Assembly: GCA_023213395.1 (NCBI GenBank)
Contig: CM041465.1
Location: 234,305,741-234,369,740, forward strand
Direction: 5' to 3'
Length of the DNA: 64,000 nt
Source: Cycas panzhihuaensis
Taxonomy: Eukaryota > Cycadophyta
Made by a program: the position numbers and the translations under genes. Below the pieces are notes generated by a model. That model did not search any database, was not told the DNA's origin, and was given only the letters and a program-made list of their open reading frames with translations. Below, one piece after another: positions 36,436-48,135 of the stretch. The stretch's first letter is position 1. Each line of letters begins with the position of its first letter.

Positions 36436-36940
36436 ATACAAATCAAAACATAAGTGATAAAATAAACTAAGCTTCTAAATCACCCCAAGACCAAATGATC
36501 CACAAGGATCCATTACCTTAGTATAATGACAAGATGAGTAATGATTATAAAGGTAAAGAAAAGCAAGTGTAAGATGATGAAGGTGAACCTTTGAGTTCTA
36601 ATTCATCAAAGAAAGCTACTACTCCCACAAACATTCTAACAAAAAGAAACACCAGTCAATCTCATCCACCTCCCAAAGGTGGGGATACTAAGAGAACCAT
36701 AAACATGGTGGAGACTACAAAGAGTGCAGGTCCATCTAAATCATCCAATGATTTGATGGAGAGGAATCCTAACTCTTTACCTCTAGTACCTCCTCATCCC
36801 ATCAGGTTTAGGTCCATCCCCTCTAGTTTAAAAGATGGATATTTCTCTTTGGTAGAAGAATTAAAGACAATTCTGATAGGCATATCAATTATTGATTTGC
36901 TAAAGTATTGCCCTGAGTAATGCCAACTTCTATTTGATAT
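36436..36940 (+). pseudogene. gag-protease linker of element E
   Basis: A 109-residue open stretch at 36,591-36,920 is rich in Ser, Thr, Lys and Pro (SNSSKKATTPTNILTKRN and so on). No domain was recognised. It is in the correct place for the gag-pol linker. Confidence 0.5.
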
Positions 36941-36953
36941 ATTAGGAGTTTCT

Positions 36954-37400
36954 TTGGTAGTTTCTTCACCTACTTCTATGCTTTCTTTTGACCTTACTAC
37001 CTTATTTAGTCATTCTGCCTATGCATCGAATGACATTCCCCTATTTTATATTGAGATTATGAAAGATGATATCAACATCAAGTGGGCTATCACTGACAAG
37101 GAATTATCCATCAATGTAATCCCTCTCCATCTTATTAAGTATTTGGAGATTTCTATTTTTTATCCTTGTGAGTGGATTTGCCAAGGGTATGATAAGAATT
37201 AGAAGGTTCCCTTAGGTCAAGTCACTCTTCCTCTTACATTGGAGGAAAAAATAGTTCTAACCGAGTTTACCATCATCGACATAGAATTAGAATATAATAT
37301 ACTTTTGGGTAGACCATAGATCACTGAAATGGTAGTAGTTTATTCCTCACTCTTTAGTGAACTTAGGTTCATCCATAACGGGTAATTAAAGATTATTAAG
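36954..37400 (+). pseudogene. Aspartic protease of element E
   Basis: The active-site segment reads IKWAITDKELSINVIPLHLI, with Asp-Lys-Glu where D-x-G is usual, and later YNILLGRP, the conserved end of retropepsins in this clade. Catalysis is likely lost. Confidence 0.75.
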
Positions 37401-38650
37401 TGAAAGCCCAAACCAATTAGGTAATTAGTTCCCCTTATTAAGACTTTTCTGGAACTTAGTAAATCCTCCAATTCTATAGAGTATTTATTTTAATCGCTTG
37501 GTTTAGGTTAGTACTTTGCTATTGAAGCTCCTTCTGCCTAACCAAAGGTAAATGATCTGGATTTAGTTGAAGTTATTCCTTTGTTATTAGGTTCCCCATC
37601 CACCCCTATTCCTTCAAAATCAACTGATTACCTTTTGGTTCCTTATTCTTCTATTTCTAATAAAGAGTGGCTTCTCACTCCATCATATCTTATCAAGATC
37701 CACCCCTAGTTGGCCATATTAAATCCTATTCACACTCATTTCTCATAGGTTTTATGTTTGCCCTTAGGGGTAGATCCAATAGTTCCTTCCGTTACCACTC
37801 ACTCGATAACTACTTCTTCAAGTTTAGTTATGCATGATTTACGTGTTGATGCTCCCCTATATTTTTCTCAATCCTCATTCTTTAAAACATGGTTAAATAG
37901 GGATGAGAGGAAGATACGATTGCATCAACACCTAGACCTAGAATTAGGAGGTGAAGATATTGATTTCCTTGATATAAGTTAAAATAGTCATGAAACCTCC
38001 ATTATAGTACGGGAAGTTAATTCCATCTCCACTATCTCTTTTCCTACTTGTCCTCATGTGGATCCCTTACCTTCTTCTCTTATCTTGATAACTTGGTCTG
38101 ACCATGACCCCAGTATGAATCATCAAGAGCTCAATTGAGTTTTCTCTTTAGTTTGAGAGTTTGTAGATAGACCTATCTTCTTTTCTTATGTTCCTTGGAT
38201 TATGTAGTTTGTTCCCACTCTTTCAAACTCTTTGATTGATTTTCCTTCACCTTTCCTGTCTTTCTCTCCATCTACATTCTATTCTAAAAACCTTCTCCTT
38301 GTCAATCTCTTTTATTTGGATCATTTTGAGAATGATAAGGTAATTATAGAGTATCTAGTAGGCTCATCTCCTAGTTTCCCTCATGGACATTATAAATTAG
38401 GTTTTTCAACAAGTATAGTTGATCATTCTCACCCCTAGGAGCCTATTTCTTTAATTGAGCCTAGCCCTCCCTATTTCGAGGAAGGGAATGTAATGCTTAT
38501 GGAACAAACTATTATTGTAGACTTGGAGATAGAGGACATTCCTAAAATTATTAAGTTGGGAGCTAGTTGTATTCCCCAAGAGATCACTCATCTACCACCT
38601 CCACAATGAGGATAAACTACAGCTCCAAAGCTTGTTCCTTTACCTAATGA
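37401..38650 (+). pseudogene. Protease-RT linker of element E; RT missing after it
   Basis: Decayed coding sequence carries long Ser/Pro/Leu-rich parts (37,758-37,982; 38,232-38,438) and ends with IPKIIKLGASCIPQEITHL (about 38,540-38,596). A KxIKIG-like stretch usually leads into Tat RT. No RT motif follows, so a deletion of RT through integrase probably begins near 38,600-38,700. Confidence 0.55.
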
Positions 38651-39740
38651 GATAAAATTATGGGTAAATTTCCCCCTTCTTTTTGATCTCTCCTTGCTTT
38701 CACTAAGTATTTTAGTGATTTTATGATAGATCTAACTCATAATCATGTAAGTTTTTTGCTCCTTTAGCATCTACACTAATTATGAGCTTTCCATCACCAC
38801 ACTTGGATCTTATTCTACTTTGGGTTCTATGATTAAGAGGGAACTTAGGCCCCCAACTTTATCTTACTTTCATCTCAAAAAGAGAAATGTCTTTGTAAGC
38901 TTTGAGTACTTATTCATTAACTCATATTATACTTTTATTGGTTAGTTTATTACCTAGGGATTTCTTTTTTGGTCATACATCACCTGTTGTTTTTTATTGT
39001 TTTCATTATCCTTAGTTCCCTCTATTAACCCTTTAGAGCAGATACTCATTTTACTACCTTTTCTTCATGCTTGGAGACATTGTGATTTTGATCTCCTCTT
39101 TTCTGTGATTTATTCTTAAGGATATTTGTCCCTTTTCTCTATTAAATTCTATTAAAAAGGAGAAATACTTGTGTTGAGTGGAAGAGTTTCTTAGTTGGAT
39201 GATTATGATCCTTTTCTTATGAAGAGTGGAATTAGAATAAAAGTAAAAGTTAAAAAATGATGAAGTAAAAAAAAAAAGTTAAAAGAAGTGAAAAATAAAT
39301 TTATTATTATTATCCTCTTGTAATTTGGGGCAAGTTATATGATGACTTTGTCTCCACCTATCTATTTGTATGTTGGGTTCATTTGGATGAGTCATTCAAG
39401 ATTTTTAGATCTAGCTACTTCGATCCACTGTGGTCTTAGTTACGATCGAACCCTACTTGACACCTTACTAGTTTTGATCATAATCATCCTACTTATGATC
39501 CTTCTTCTTTCTTCATTATAGTCAGAGATCCTATGCTTAAATTTAAATGGGAATAGGGGGGGTGGGGGGGGGAGGGTTAGAGACAAGTAATCATACACAA
39601 ATTTTAAGAGAAAGAGATAGATATATATGTCATATCAAAATATGGTACATATATCACTTAGGTGACTCATAATATATGACTCATGATATATACATCTATC
39701 ATATACACTGGAGGCTCACAAAATACCTTGCATCATCCTC
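38651..39740 (+). other. Non-coding stretch of E between linker and antisense ORF
   Basis: No domain was recognised on either strand. A G-run block at 39,549-39,577 (GGGGGGGTGGGGGGGGGAGGG-like) could form a quadruplex. A-rich runs lie near 39,260. Confidence 0.5.
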
Positions 39741-39749
39741 TTATCTCCC

Positions 39750-41480
39750 ATATAGCATACCATACACTTATCCCTCTTACTCATGATGAGATCCCTGAGC
39801 TACATCTAGATGTGATCTCTCCCTCTTACTCAAAGTCTCTCCATGTGTAGACTCACCACAAGGTGGGAGGTGGTGTCACCCCTGATGTATTGTAACACTA
39901 GCTAATGGAGTATACCTAGCATCATCCTCTGTAGGTGTCTCATCTCCTCCTAATCTACCCTCAGCTCTAGCTCTCAGGTCCGTAACTTTGCCCCCATATC
40001 TAGGTAAGGGTCTCGAGCTCTAAGTACATAGCTATAATACTCTATATGATGGCCCAACAGTCTGCGATCCACCACATTCTAAGCAGGCACCTCATTTGAT
40101 GCTAGAATATAGGAAAATATCACCTCCAAGGTCCTTTAAACCTCCCTCAAAGTAATTATCTTATCAGCTTCCCAATATAAACATGCCATCTATGATTAGT
40201 CCCTTGGAAGAGAAAATATGCTCTCAAAAGAAAAGAAATACTATGCAATGTAAGAAATAAACTAATTAAACTACATATATGGAGATCATCCTCCTACTGG
40301 CTCTCCACCTAGTACCTTCTCTACTGGTGGTACCTCTCCTCCCTATGGCTCTTGATGAGCCTCCTATATGGCTCCTCCCTCTCTAGCTATGCACCCTCCA
40401 TCCCTACCCTGGTTGATAATAGATCCTAGCTCCATGCTCTGAATGGAGCCTCCTCTCCCCTCCATAGGTATTGTGCCTCCTAGCTCAAGTACTTGGGAAC
40501 TCCCTACTCCTCTACCACTAGAGGAGGCACCTCCTCTACCTCCTTGTCCTGCCTGCTCTCCTCCTCTAGCATCTCTGTTGCCATGTGCTCCTCCATCATG
40601 TCCTCTTCCTCTCCCTCATCCTACTACAGGAGCTTCCTTTGCTACCACCCTCTCTACAACATCTGCCTCATCATCACTCCATACTAGAAGCCCTGCATAG
40701 GCATCCTCAATCAACTATCTCCTTACCATCCTACTAAGGAGAGGACTATGTGTAGTCCTAGTGATAATAGTTGGCCTATTATAAATCCCAGACCTCATAT
40801 GCCATCTATTCATTCCTGGATCCATTAATGTCACCTCTCTTAGCTCTCCTCCTAGTCACATTAATAGAATATGGTCATAGAGCCAGCACATAAGGATAGA
40901 GCTATATGAGAAGACACCCCTCCCTATCCTCTAGATCATCAATAACTAATGGCTGATACTATCAATAATGTACTGCCCCCAGTTGATACAAATACCCTTC
41001 TTACATCATCTTACTACCACTGTCCACTAAACTAGGATCTCCATAAAATTTAGTATTTTAGTTATCTGATAGATAATCATCAGAGGGATGATCCTCCTCA
41101 CCATTAGAACACCTCCTACTGTCTTGATAGCCTCAATGGAGATCCTATGTTGGTATATATGATCATCAAATCTTGTCAAATGTGTAGTAGTAGTTATTTA
41201 GGACTCCTCATCTGTCACCTTAATGAGGTGAACTATCTCCTCATACCAGATAACTCTTAAGATCCTCCCCATATCTCTAAGAGTAATCTCAAGGTCTTTG
41301 ATCATACCTACTCTAAAAATATTATGACTTGGGATCTAATAATTGATAAAATCATGAAGTATCTCATGCTTTATCACCACTTGGGTGGATCCACTCTCCC
41401 ATGCAAGGTTGCATGCTCTCAAAATACCCTATCTTGCCTCATCTAACTAACTAATAAGCTCTCCAATGGCCATTCCTTCA
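39750..41480 (-). pseudogene. Antisense ORF of element E, plant-mobile-domain-like
   Basis: A minus-strand coding remnant lies opposite to E. It reads GILRACNLAWESGSTQVVIK (about 41,365-41,430), IFRVGMIKDLEITLRDMGRI followed by LRV (41,252-41,317), GQYIIDSISH, and GVFSYSSILMCWLYDHILLM (about 40,865-40,925). It then has an acidic linker (DEGEEEDMMEEHMATEMLEE at about 40,560-40,625) and a coil-like end. The middle part matches the antisense ORF of T (RNVKRMLRV). Antisense ORFs are known in Tat elements such as Grande. The mobile-domain label rests on the TLxDV-like segment and is tentative. The plus-strand Pro/Ser-rich frames at 40,443-40,700 are shadows of the acidic linker. Confidence 0.55.
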
Positions 41481-41614
41481 TTTTTCTTGAGTCTCCAATC
41501 TCTCCAGGGTATGTATCACAATAATTTTAGTCTGTTAATAACTTGTTTAAATTTAAAGTTTTGATTTTTTAAAGTTTTATGCATTAAAAGTTTAAAAGTG
41601 TGATCACCTAACCA

Positions 41615-41705
41615 AAAACGTAGTTTTATAGCTAAAAAATATAGTTTCATAGCTAAAAAATATAGTTTCATAGCTAAAAAATATAGTTTCATAGTGAAAA
41701 ATGTG
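41615..41705 (+). repeat. Tandem array, 21 bp unit, about 4 copies
   Basis: The unit TAGTTTCATAGCTAAAAAATA starts at about 41,621 and repeats without gaps, degrading into GTGAAAAATGTGACTTC copies just downstream. It lies in the 3' region of E. Confidence 0.9.
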
Positions 41706-42350
41706 ACTTCACAATGTGAAAAATGTGACTTCCTCTAATAAGCCTTAATACTGAAATTATGTTTTTCACTAGTTAGTCATATTTTTCATTTCTAAGTCAC
41801 ATTTTTAGTGCACTAGTTATACTTTTCACACTGTATCATCATATTTTTTATCAAAAAACTGAAAAATAAAAAAATTAACACATTCCACTCACCAGGCACC
41901 TCACTCTCTACTCCATCTCAATGCCTAGGATCCTATAGAGTTGGTCCTCCTTCAGAAAGAGCTTGTCATCACTCTAGAAAATGAGGTGATGGCCTCTAGA
42001 ACTCTCATTTTCTCCTCCTATCATGTGTGAAAATGAAACTCTTTCTTGTTCATTTTCTTACATATAGAGAGGACCTTTTTTCATATTCTCTTTGTTGAAT
42101 CCTCTTTGGCACTCTTGGAGTTTATTAGAATAAAATATAACTACTTTTAGTCACTAGCCAAATTAGCATTGAACTATCAAAAATATACATCTTTGCTTTA
42201 ATAAAGGCTAATTATTGTTCTATTGTATAATAAGGATTATTGGAGCTCTTTCTTCCCTTTGAAGGTATGATTTATCACCAGATCCCATCTCACATGCTAA
42301 CTTTTGATATTTATCTCCAAAGAATTTCACTCTAAGGCTTTTCCCCCCTT

Positions 42351-42562
42351 GTTAATGAGTCTAAACTATGACAGGGACTTTGCTCTGAGGCTTTCATACC
42401 TATTAATAAGACTAAACTATGATAGGGAACCCTCCAAATTTGATTGTTAATGAGGCTAAACTAAGATAATCAACCTCTAAAAGCCCTCACCCTATTAATG
42501 AGGCTAAATTATGATGGTTTTGATCTGAAAAGTCATCTGTTAATGAGTGAGTAAACTATGAT
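42351..42562 (+). repeat. Tandem array, unit about 44-50 bp, 5 copies
   Basis: Copies start at about 42,351, 42,401, 42,445, 42,493 and 42,539, each with a core reading KTTAATRAGNCTAAACTATGATAG. The same core occurs on the opposite strand in the 3' region of T (4,313; 4,353; 5,001; 21,871), as expected because T lies on the minus strand. Confidence 0.85.
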
Positions 42563-42648
42563 AGTCTATCATTTTTATTCTAGTAAAAAAATTTCCCTCT
42601 GATGCATGGTTAAAGAGAGATAAACTATGACTAGGTGTGTAGTAGAGG

Positions 42649-42810
42649 CCCATCTAGTTTATGGGTATTTGGTGATGAAGTCCCATCCAATTTATGGGCA
42701 ATAGGTAGTATTTATTTGATGGTGGAAGTCCCATCTAGTTTATAGATAATAGGTAGTATTCATTCAATGGTGAAAGTCCCATCTAGTTTGTGGGTACTAG
42801 GTAGGTTTCT
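42649..42810 (+). repeat. Tandem array, unit about 48 bp, 4 copies
   Basis: The core GTCCCATCTAGTTTATGGGTA recurs at about 42,649, 42,682, 42,730 and 42,778, followed by AATAGGTAGTATT. The core has small inverted ends (CCCAT...ATGGG). Confidence 0.85.
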
Positions 42811-42819
42811 AGTGACGTT

Positions 42820-43150
42820 AGACACCTAGTCCTTTTAGGTAAAAGGATGGATGTAGTGATGTTTTAGTGATGAATAACCAATCCTTTTGGGTAAGTCTTT
42901 GATATTGGTCGATACCTAGTCCTTTTGGGTAGATCTTTAGTGATGTTAGATACTCAGTTCTTTTGGGTAGATCCATATCGATTAGATGCCCAGTCCTTTT
43001 AGACAAGACATGTAAGTCATGGACTTTTGATGATAGGAACCTAATCCTTTTGGATAGATTATCTTTTAATGTTAGGTGCCTAGTCCTTTTGGGCAAAAGA
43101 TGTAAATAACAATATTTTGGTAGGAGATGCCCAACCTTATTGGGTAGACT
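42820..43150 (+). repeat. Array of about 8 hairpin-forming units
   Basis: The core TACCTAGTCCTTTTGGGTAG recurs about eight times at 35-55 bp spacing (about 42,824; 42,879; 42,914; 42,951; 42,987; 43,038; 43,075; 43,129). Several copies keep complementary ends (TACC with GGTA, CCCAA with TTGGG), so each could fold into a small hairpin. The minus-strand frame 42,818-43,168 with repeated LPKRT is this array translated, not a gene. Confidence 0.8.
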
Positions 43151-43340
43151 TGCTAGTAGGGATTTCATTTGATCTAGTTGTCATATGGATTCCATTTAAT
43201 ACTAGGTCATAGAGTTCTGTTATCCCATTATTAATGCATTTCCTTTGATTCTTGTCACCCTCACCAAGATGACAAACACTTGCATCATTGCCACTTTTCA
43301 CCATCCTATCACTCTCTCTAGAATAGGAGCCTCAAGTGTC

Positions 43341-43351
43341 AAGGGGGCAAA
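43341..43351 (+). other. Polypurine tract of element E
   Basis: AAGGGGGCAAA lies directly before the TG of the 3' LTR. Confidence 0.85.
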
Positions 43352-45181
43352 TGTTTTACTAAAACCTGGCCCTTAGGTTTGTATTTAGCTTATATCAATA
43401 AATTCTAACATGTTATATATGATTTTATTGGAGATGATTGATGAATTTTGTTTGATAGCTAATTAGGCCATATATTGTTGAAGTGATGTATGAAGTTTAA
43501 TTAATGAAGTATGGTTAGTGATGATGGTGTAACTTATATTTTTGCTTTTATTCACTAATGACGTAAACTATGGCACAAAAAAAATTTCTTTCATGATCAA
43601 CTTAACCTTATGTTTCCTTCAAAACTTGTCATTTTTATTTTATTTTCAAGGTTTCACCCAAATTTTATTGTTGATTAATATTTTGGGCTTGTATTTAATG
43701 CATTTTACCTAATTCTAGGCTTATCTACTTGTTATTGAAGCCATTTTTATGATTAGATCTTTATTTAATACTAATTTTTAATATTTTTTGATTAATTTTT
43801 GACTCCATTATTATTGCATTTTTAGCACTACTAAAAACACAACATGTCATATTTTTTAGAATAAAGTCACATTTTTGGTAAACGAAAAATGCGACTGGTC
43901 ACGTTTTTTACTATCATGTAATAAAAACTTAGGTAATGAACTAAAATTTTATGTGCCACCACCCAGATTTAGTGGAATTCGATTCCTTCAATGCCCAAAA
44001 GTGATCTTGAGTCTTTATTAGTTGTAAGTTGATGAGTTAGAGGTGATTTTTACTCAAGTTTTGTGAGAATTTTTGGAGTTTTCTTAGATTTCTTGAGGAC
44101 TACTGCTATAAGTTTAAAGATTTAATTTTTTGAAGACTACTATGTAAAATCTTATATAGATTTTATTATAGTCTTCTTGTTATTTTACTAGTAATGATCT
44201 AAGCTTCCATTTTCTTAGATCTTCATCAAGTTTTATGCTTCAAACTTCTTTTAATTTGGTAAGATCTTTCCTATTATATTTCTAGCTTGTTTCATAGTGT
44301 TTTAAAGATGATTTTAGCTCAGAAGCTTTTCTTTTCTTTAGTTGATTACTGTTGTGATCTCGCATTAGTTTTGGATACTGAATTATACACTGAAAGACCA
44401 GCCCTTTATGGGGTTCCTTAAGGATAAACTAGGGTAGAGCATGGTCATCTCTCCACCATACATCTAGTTGTCCCTTCCCACTCTCTTATAATAGTTTCTA
44501 TTTTAGTGTATTTGCCACTCTCTTTTGGCATCCTTGGGCTCTAATTTAGCCTCTTTTGATTGTTGTTCTTCCTTCTCTAATTTGCTTTGAAGGAAAGTTT
44601 GTAGAAGAGTTGGTCCATTAAAAGGAAAATTATCATTCTAAGGCATTATTCATAATAGAAAAGTAATTATTTTCCTACATTCTTGTGGTTTTATTCACTT
44701 TTATTTTCAAGTTGACTTCATTATCTTGGAAATGAAAAATTGAGAATATTGCATGATTAAAATATCTCTAATTTTTAGTTTTTTATAAAGGGTTCAAAGA
44801 TCTTTTTGGAGCTTTTACTACTCTAATTATGATAGAATTGTTGGGACTAGTTTTATGTGAATGTCATTCTTTAGATTTGTGGTTTCCTTACCATCTTATA
44901 AGCTTGAAAATTATCAAAAAAATAGTAGTAGTATCTTTTAAGAATCTCTTTTCTTTGTGCATTATTTATCACCTTTTTAGAGAAATGGGTTGCATGTAAA
45001 GAAAAATAAAGTATGTAGATTAGTTTTTTTTTTTTTTGTATCTTAATTAATCTCATAAAAAAAGGTTGTATAGGGATCATATAGTGAATTTTAGATTTTG
45101 GTAGCATTATTCTTTTTGAAGTGAAGTGTGCATATTACATATAGAAAGGCTACTTCATAGTTGCATGTGCATCATTTATTT

Positions 45182-45222
<41 letters not shown>

Positions 45223-45846
45223 TACATGCATTATTTCTAATTTATTTGCTTTTGATTAAAAAAAAAACAAAACAAAAAGGTTTATGTGAGTTTGATCCTA
45301 TAGTTTCTTTAGTTGCATAGATTTATCTTACTCTCTTGATTTTTTCTCTTTACTATCATATCAAAATCTAGAAAGAAAAACAAAACATAAAGGAACACAA
45401 AGTGACTATAAACACCATACAAAAGAGAAAGGATAACAAAAAAAAAACATAAACAAAGTGAATACAAACTAAGGCAAGAAACCAAAACAAGATAAACCAC
45501 ATTTCCATTAGCTTACACTCTCCTAAATCTATGTATAACTCAAAAGGTTAAAAGGATTACACAAGAGGAATCCCTAGGAAGGACATTGAGGGTATTGTCA
45601 GCACAGCTCCAGACTTAGAACTCCTTCATTAAGTCATGTAGGCTAGTGGATTCTATTATCCCATTTAATATCCACATATTTCATCATATCCATTCATGAT
45701 TCATTAGATGGCACTACTAGGCGATGACTCCTCCTTAAGAGTTAGGAAAAGATGGTCCCTTAAGTCTTTTTGAGCTTCATGTCTCCCAATTTTAATTAAA
45801 AAAGAATCAAGAGATATTAAGTTTAGGCCCCTCCTATGCACAACTA
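43352..45846 (+). repeat. 3' LTR of element E
   Basis: It runs from TGTTTTACTAAAACC to CACAACTA, 2,495 bp. It pairs with 28,402-34,320 outside H. A poly-A run lies at 45,190-45,220. The target duplication GAATA follows at once. Confidence 0.9.
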
Positions 45847-45851
45847 GAATA

Positions 45852-46530
45852 GCAAAGCAAAAGATAATTTCTTATATTATATAACAGAATGGAGTTACTG
45901 AAAGGATGAATAGGATCTTACTAGAGAGATCAAGAAGTATACTTAGTATTGCTAGATTAGAAAAGAAAATTGGGATGAGGCTGTGATGATTACAAGCTAC
46001 TTAATAAATAGATCAGTGATTACTACCTTAGTGTATAAAACATTTAAAGAAGTATGGTCTAGTAAGAAACTATCTCTTGGTCATCTTAGAGTTTTTGGTT
46101 GTGAAGCTTTTGTACTTGTTCCTAAATGGTAGAGGACTAAGCTTGATTTTAAAGTACAAAAGATTATTTTCATTGGCTATGGTGATGATGTCAAAGGGTA
46201 CAAGCTTTATAACCTTAAATCAAAAAAGGTTGTGTATAGTTATGATGTTATCTTTAAAGAGGAGATCAACTTTGTAAAGTAAGATGATAAACCAAAGGAG
46301 GAAGACTCTAAGAAGATATAGTTTGAGGTAAAAGATGAAGATTCTATATCAGAACATAAGTTAACTAAGGACGAAGGACTAGTTGTAGAGGTAGAACAAC
46401 CTCAAGAACCCCACATCTTAAGAAGATCAACTCATAAGAGAAAATAGCCTAATAGGTATACTCTTGAAGACTTTCATCATTTCTCTTTTATTTTATATAT
46501 TACACATGATGGTCCAAGTACTATTTAAGA
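45852..46530 (+). pseudogene. Integrase end of element C, resumed after E
   Basis: It reads QNGVTERMNRILLERSRSIL (about 45,890-45,950), the region of the catalytic Glu in copia integrases. Then the C-terminal part follows: LGHLRVFGCEAFVLVPKW-like sequence with frameshifts near 46,075-46,130, IIFIGYGDDVKGYKLYNLKS, and acidic linker residues (46,290-46,400). Confidence 0.8.
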
Positions 46531-48110
46531 GGCTCTGGAGTCAAAAGAGAGATAACTCTATATGAAGGCCATAGAAGAAGAAATAATGGACTTAGACAAA
46601 AATAACATATGGGATTTGATGGATCTGCCTAATACTAGAAAAGCTATTGATAACAAATAGATTTCAAGAAGAAGTTTTTGGTAGATGGTACTATAGAAAA
46701 GTACATGGTCTACTTAGTAGCAAAGGGTTATTCCTAAGTCAAGGGAATATATTTCAGTGAGGTGTTTTCTCCTATTGAAAAAGTAGCTTTAATTAGATTT
46801 TTATTGGTTATAGCAATTGCCTATGACCTTAAGGTAGATTAAATGGATACGAAGACTATATTTCTTCATGGTGACTTTGAGGAAGAAATCTATATATTAC
46901 AACCTAAAGGTTTTAAAGTTTTAGGGAGGGACAATATGGTGTATAGGTTAAAGAAGTCATTATATAACTTGAAATAGTCACCAAGGATGTGGTATCAAAA
47001 GTTTGATTAACATATATTAGCAGACAACTTTATGTGTAGCAAAGCAGATCATTGTGTCTATTATAAATAGGTTGGTGATCACTTTGTAATTCTAGCTTTA
47101 TATTTTGATAATATACTTTTAGTTAGTAATAATTAAAAAATGAACCAACTTGTGAAAGGCCAACTAGCATCTCATTTTGAGATGAAGGAACTTGGAGCTG
47201 CACATTTTATTTTGGGTATTGAGATTAAAAGAGATAGGAGAAACAAGAAGATTTAGATTAGCTAAAGATGGTACATTGAGATAATATTGTAGCAGTTTAG
47301 GTTGTAAGATAGTAAACTAGTTAATATTCTTCTTCCTATTGGTTTAAAATTATTAACTAAATAATGCCAAAAGACTCACCAAGAAGTTGAAGACATGGTA
47401 TTTATATGTTATGCTAGTGTTGTTGGTAGCCTGATGCATACAATGGTTTGCACTCAACCAGATATTGCCCATGTAATAAGAGTAGTTAATAGGTACATAT
47501 CGAACCTAAGCAGGGAGCATTGGGCATCTATGAAAAGGATTTTTAGGTATCTGTGGGGTACATCAGACTATGGAATTTTCTATCAAGGAGATCCCATAGA
47601 GAGTAGAACAATGAACCTAAGAGGTTTTATTGATGTTGATTGAAGTGTAGATCTTAACAATAGAAGATCTACAAGTAGGTATGCTTTTACCCTTTGTGGT
47701 GGCATGATCAGTTGGATGGGCAAAAGATAATAAGCTATGACACTCTCTAGCACAAAAACAGAGTGTATGACAACTACCCATGCATGCAAGGAAGTAGTTT
47801 AGTTACAGAGATTATATATAGATGTTGGCTTTAAGCAGGATGTTGTGAGGATAGATTGTAATAGTTAAAGTGTAATCTACCTAGTGAAGAATCCTACTTT
47901 TCATGCTTAATCGAAGCATATTAATATGCAATTCTATTTTGTAAGAGAAATGATTTAATATCTCAAGGTGAACCTGTAAAAGATTACTACATAAGAGAAT
48001 GTTATAGACTCGTTGACCAAGGTTATTAACATAGAAAATTTTAAATGGTGTAGAAAGGCAATGTGTATTTGAGATTTTGGCATTTAAGTAGTTATGTATA
48101 TAGGTTTCTT
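46531..48110 (+). pseudogene. RT and RNase H of element C
   Basis: Copia RT motifs are EEEIMDLDKNNIWDLMDLPN, LVAKGYSQVKGIYFSEVFSP (with stops), DTKTIFLHGDFEEEIY and MVYRLKKSLYNLK. The catalytic box reads YFDNILL at 47,101-47,121, where the second Asp is Asn. RNase H features are CTQPDIAHVIRVVNRYISNL, YLWGTSDYGIFY and CLNNRRSTSRYAFT-like parts, AMTLSSTKTECMTTTHACKE, and SLTKVINIENF near the end. It is not functional. Confidence 0.85.
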
Positions 48111-48124
48111 GTAAAGTGTTAAAT

Positions 48125-48135
48125 AAGTAGGAGAT
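48125..48135 (+). other. Polypurine tract of element C
   Basis: AAGTAGGAGAT lies directly before the 3' LTR of C. Confidence 0.7.

Larger units (their letters stand above)
28402..45846 (+). mobile_element. Element E: Tat-type gypsy lacking RT and integrase, inside C
   Basis: E is a plus-strand element flanked by an exact 5 bp target duplication GAATA (28,397-28,401 and 45,847-45,851). Restoring the flanks joins two parts of the C integrase with normal spacing to its QNGVTERMN motif. LTRs are 28,402-34,320 (with H inside) and 43,352-45,846. The internal part has a Tat-like primer site, gag with a CHHC knuckle, protease, a linker, an antisense ORF and a 3' region with tandem arrays. No RT, RNase H or integrase was found in any frame, so it could move only with help from another element. 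Confidence 0.85.

Noticed and set aside
40443-40700. Pro/Ser-rich plus-strand frame (85 residues)
   Set aside because: It is the shadow of an acidic linker coded on the minus strand in the antisense ORF of E.
41615-43150. CRISPR-like array
   Set aside because: Spacers are themselves repeated or degenerate, units vary in length, and the setting is a plant retrotransposon 3' region.
42818-43168. 116-residue minus-strand frame with repeated LPKRT
   Set aside because: It is the tandem hairpin array translated; the repeats explain both its length and its pattern.
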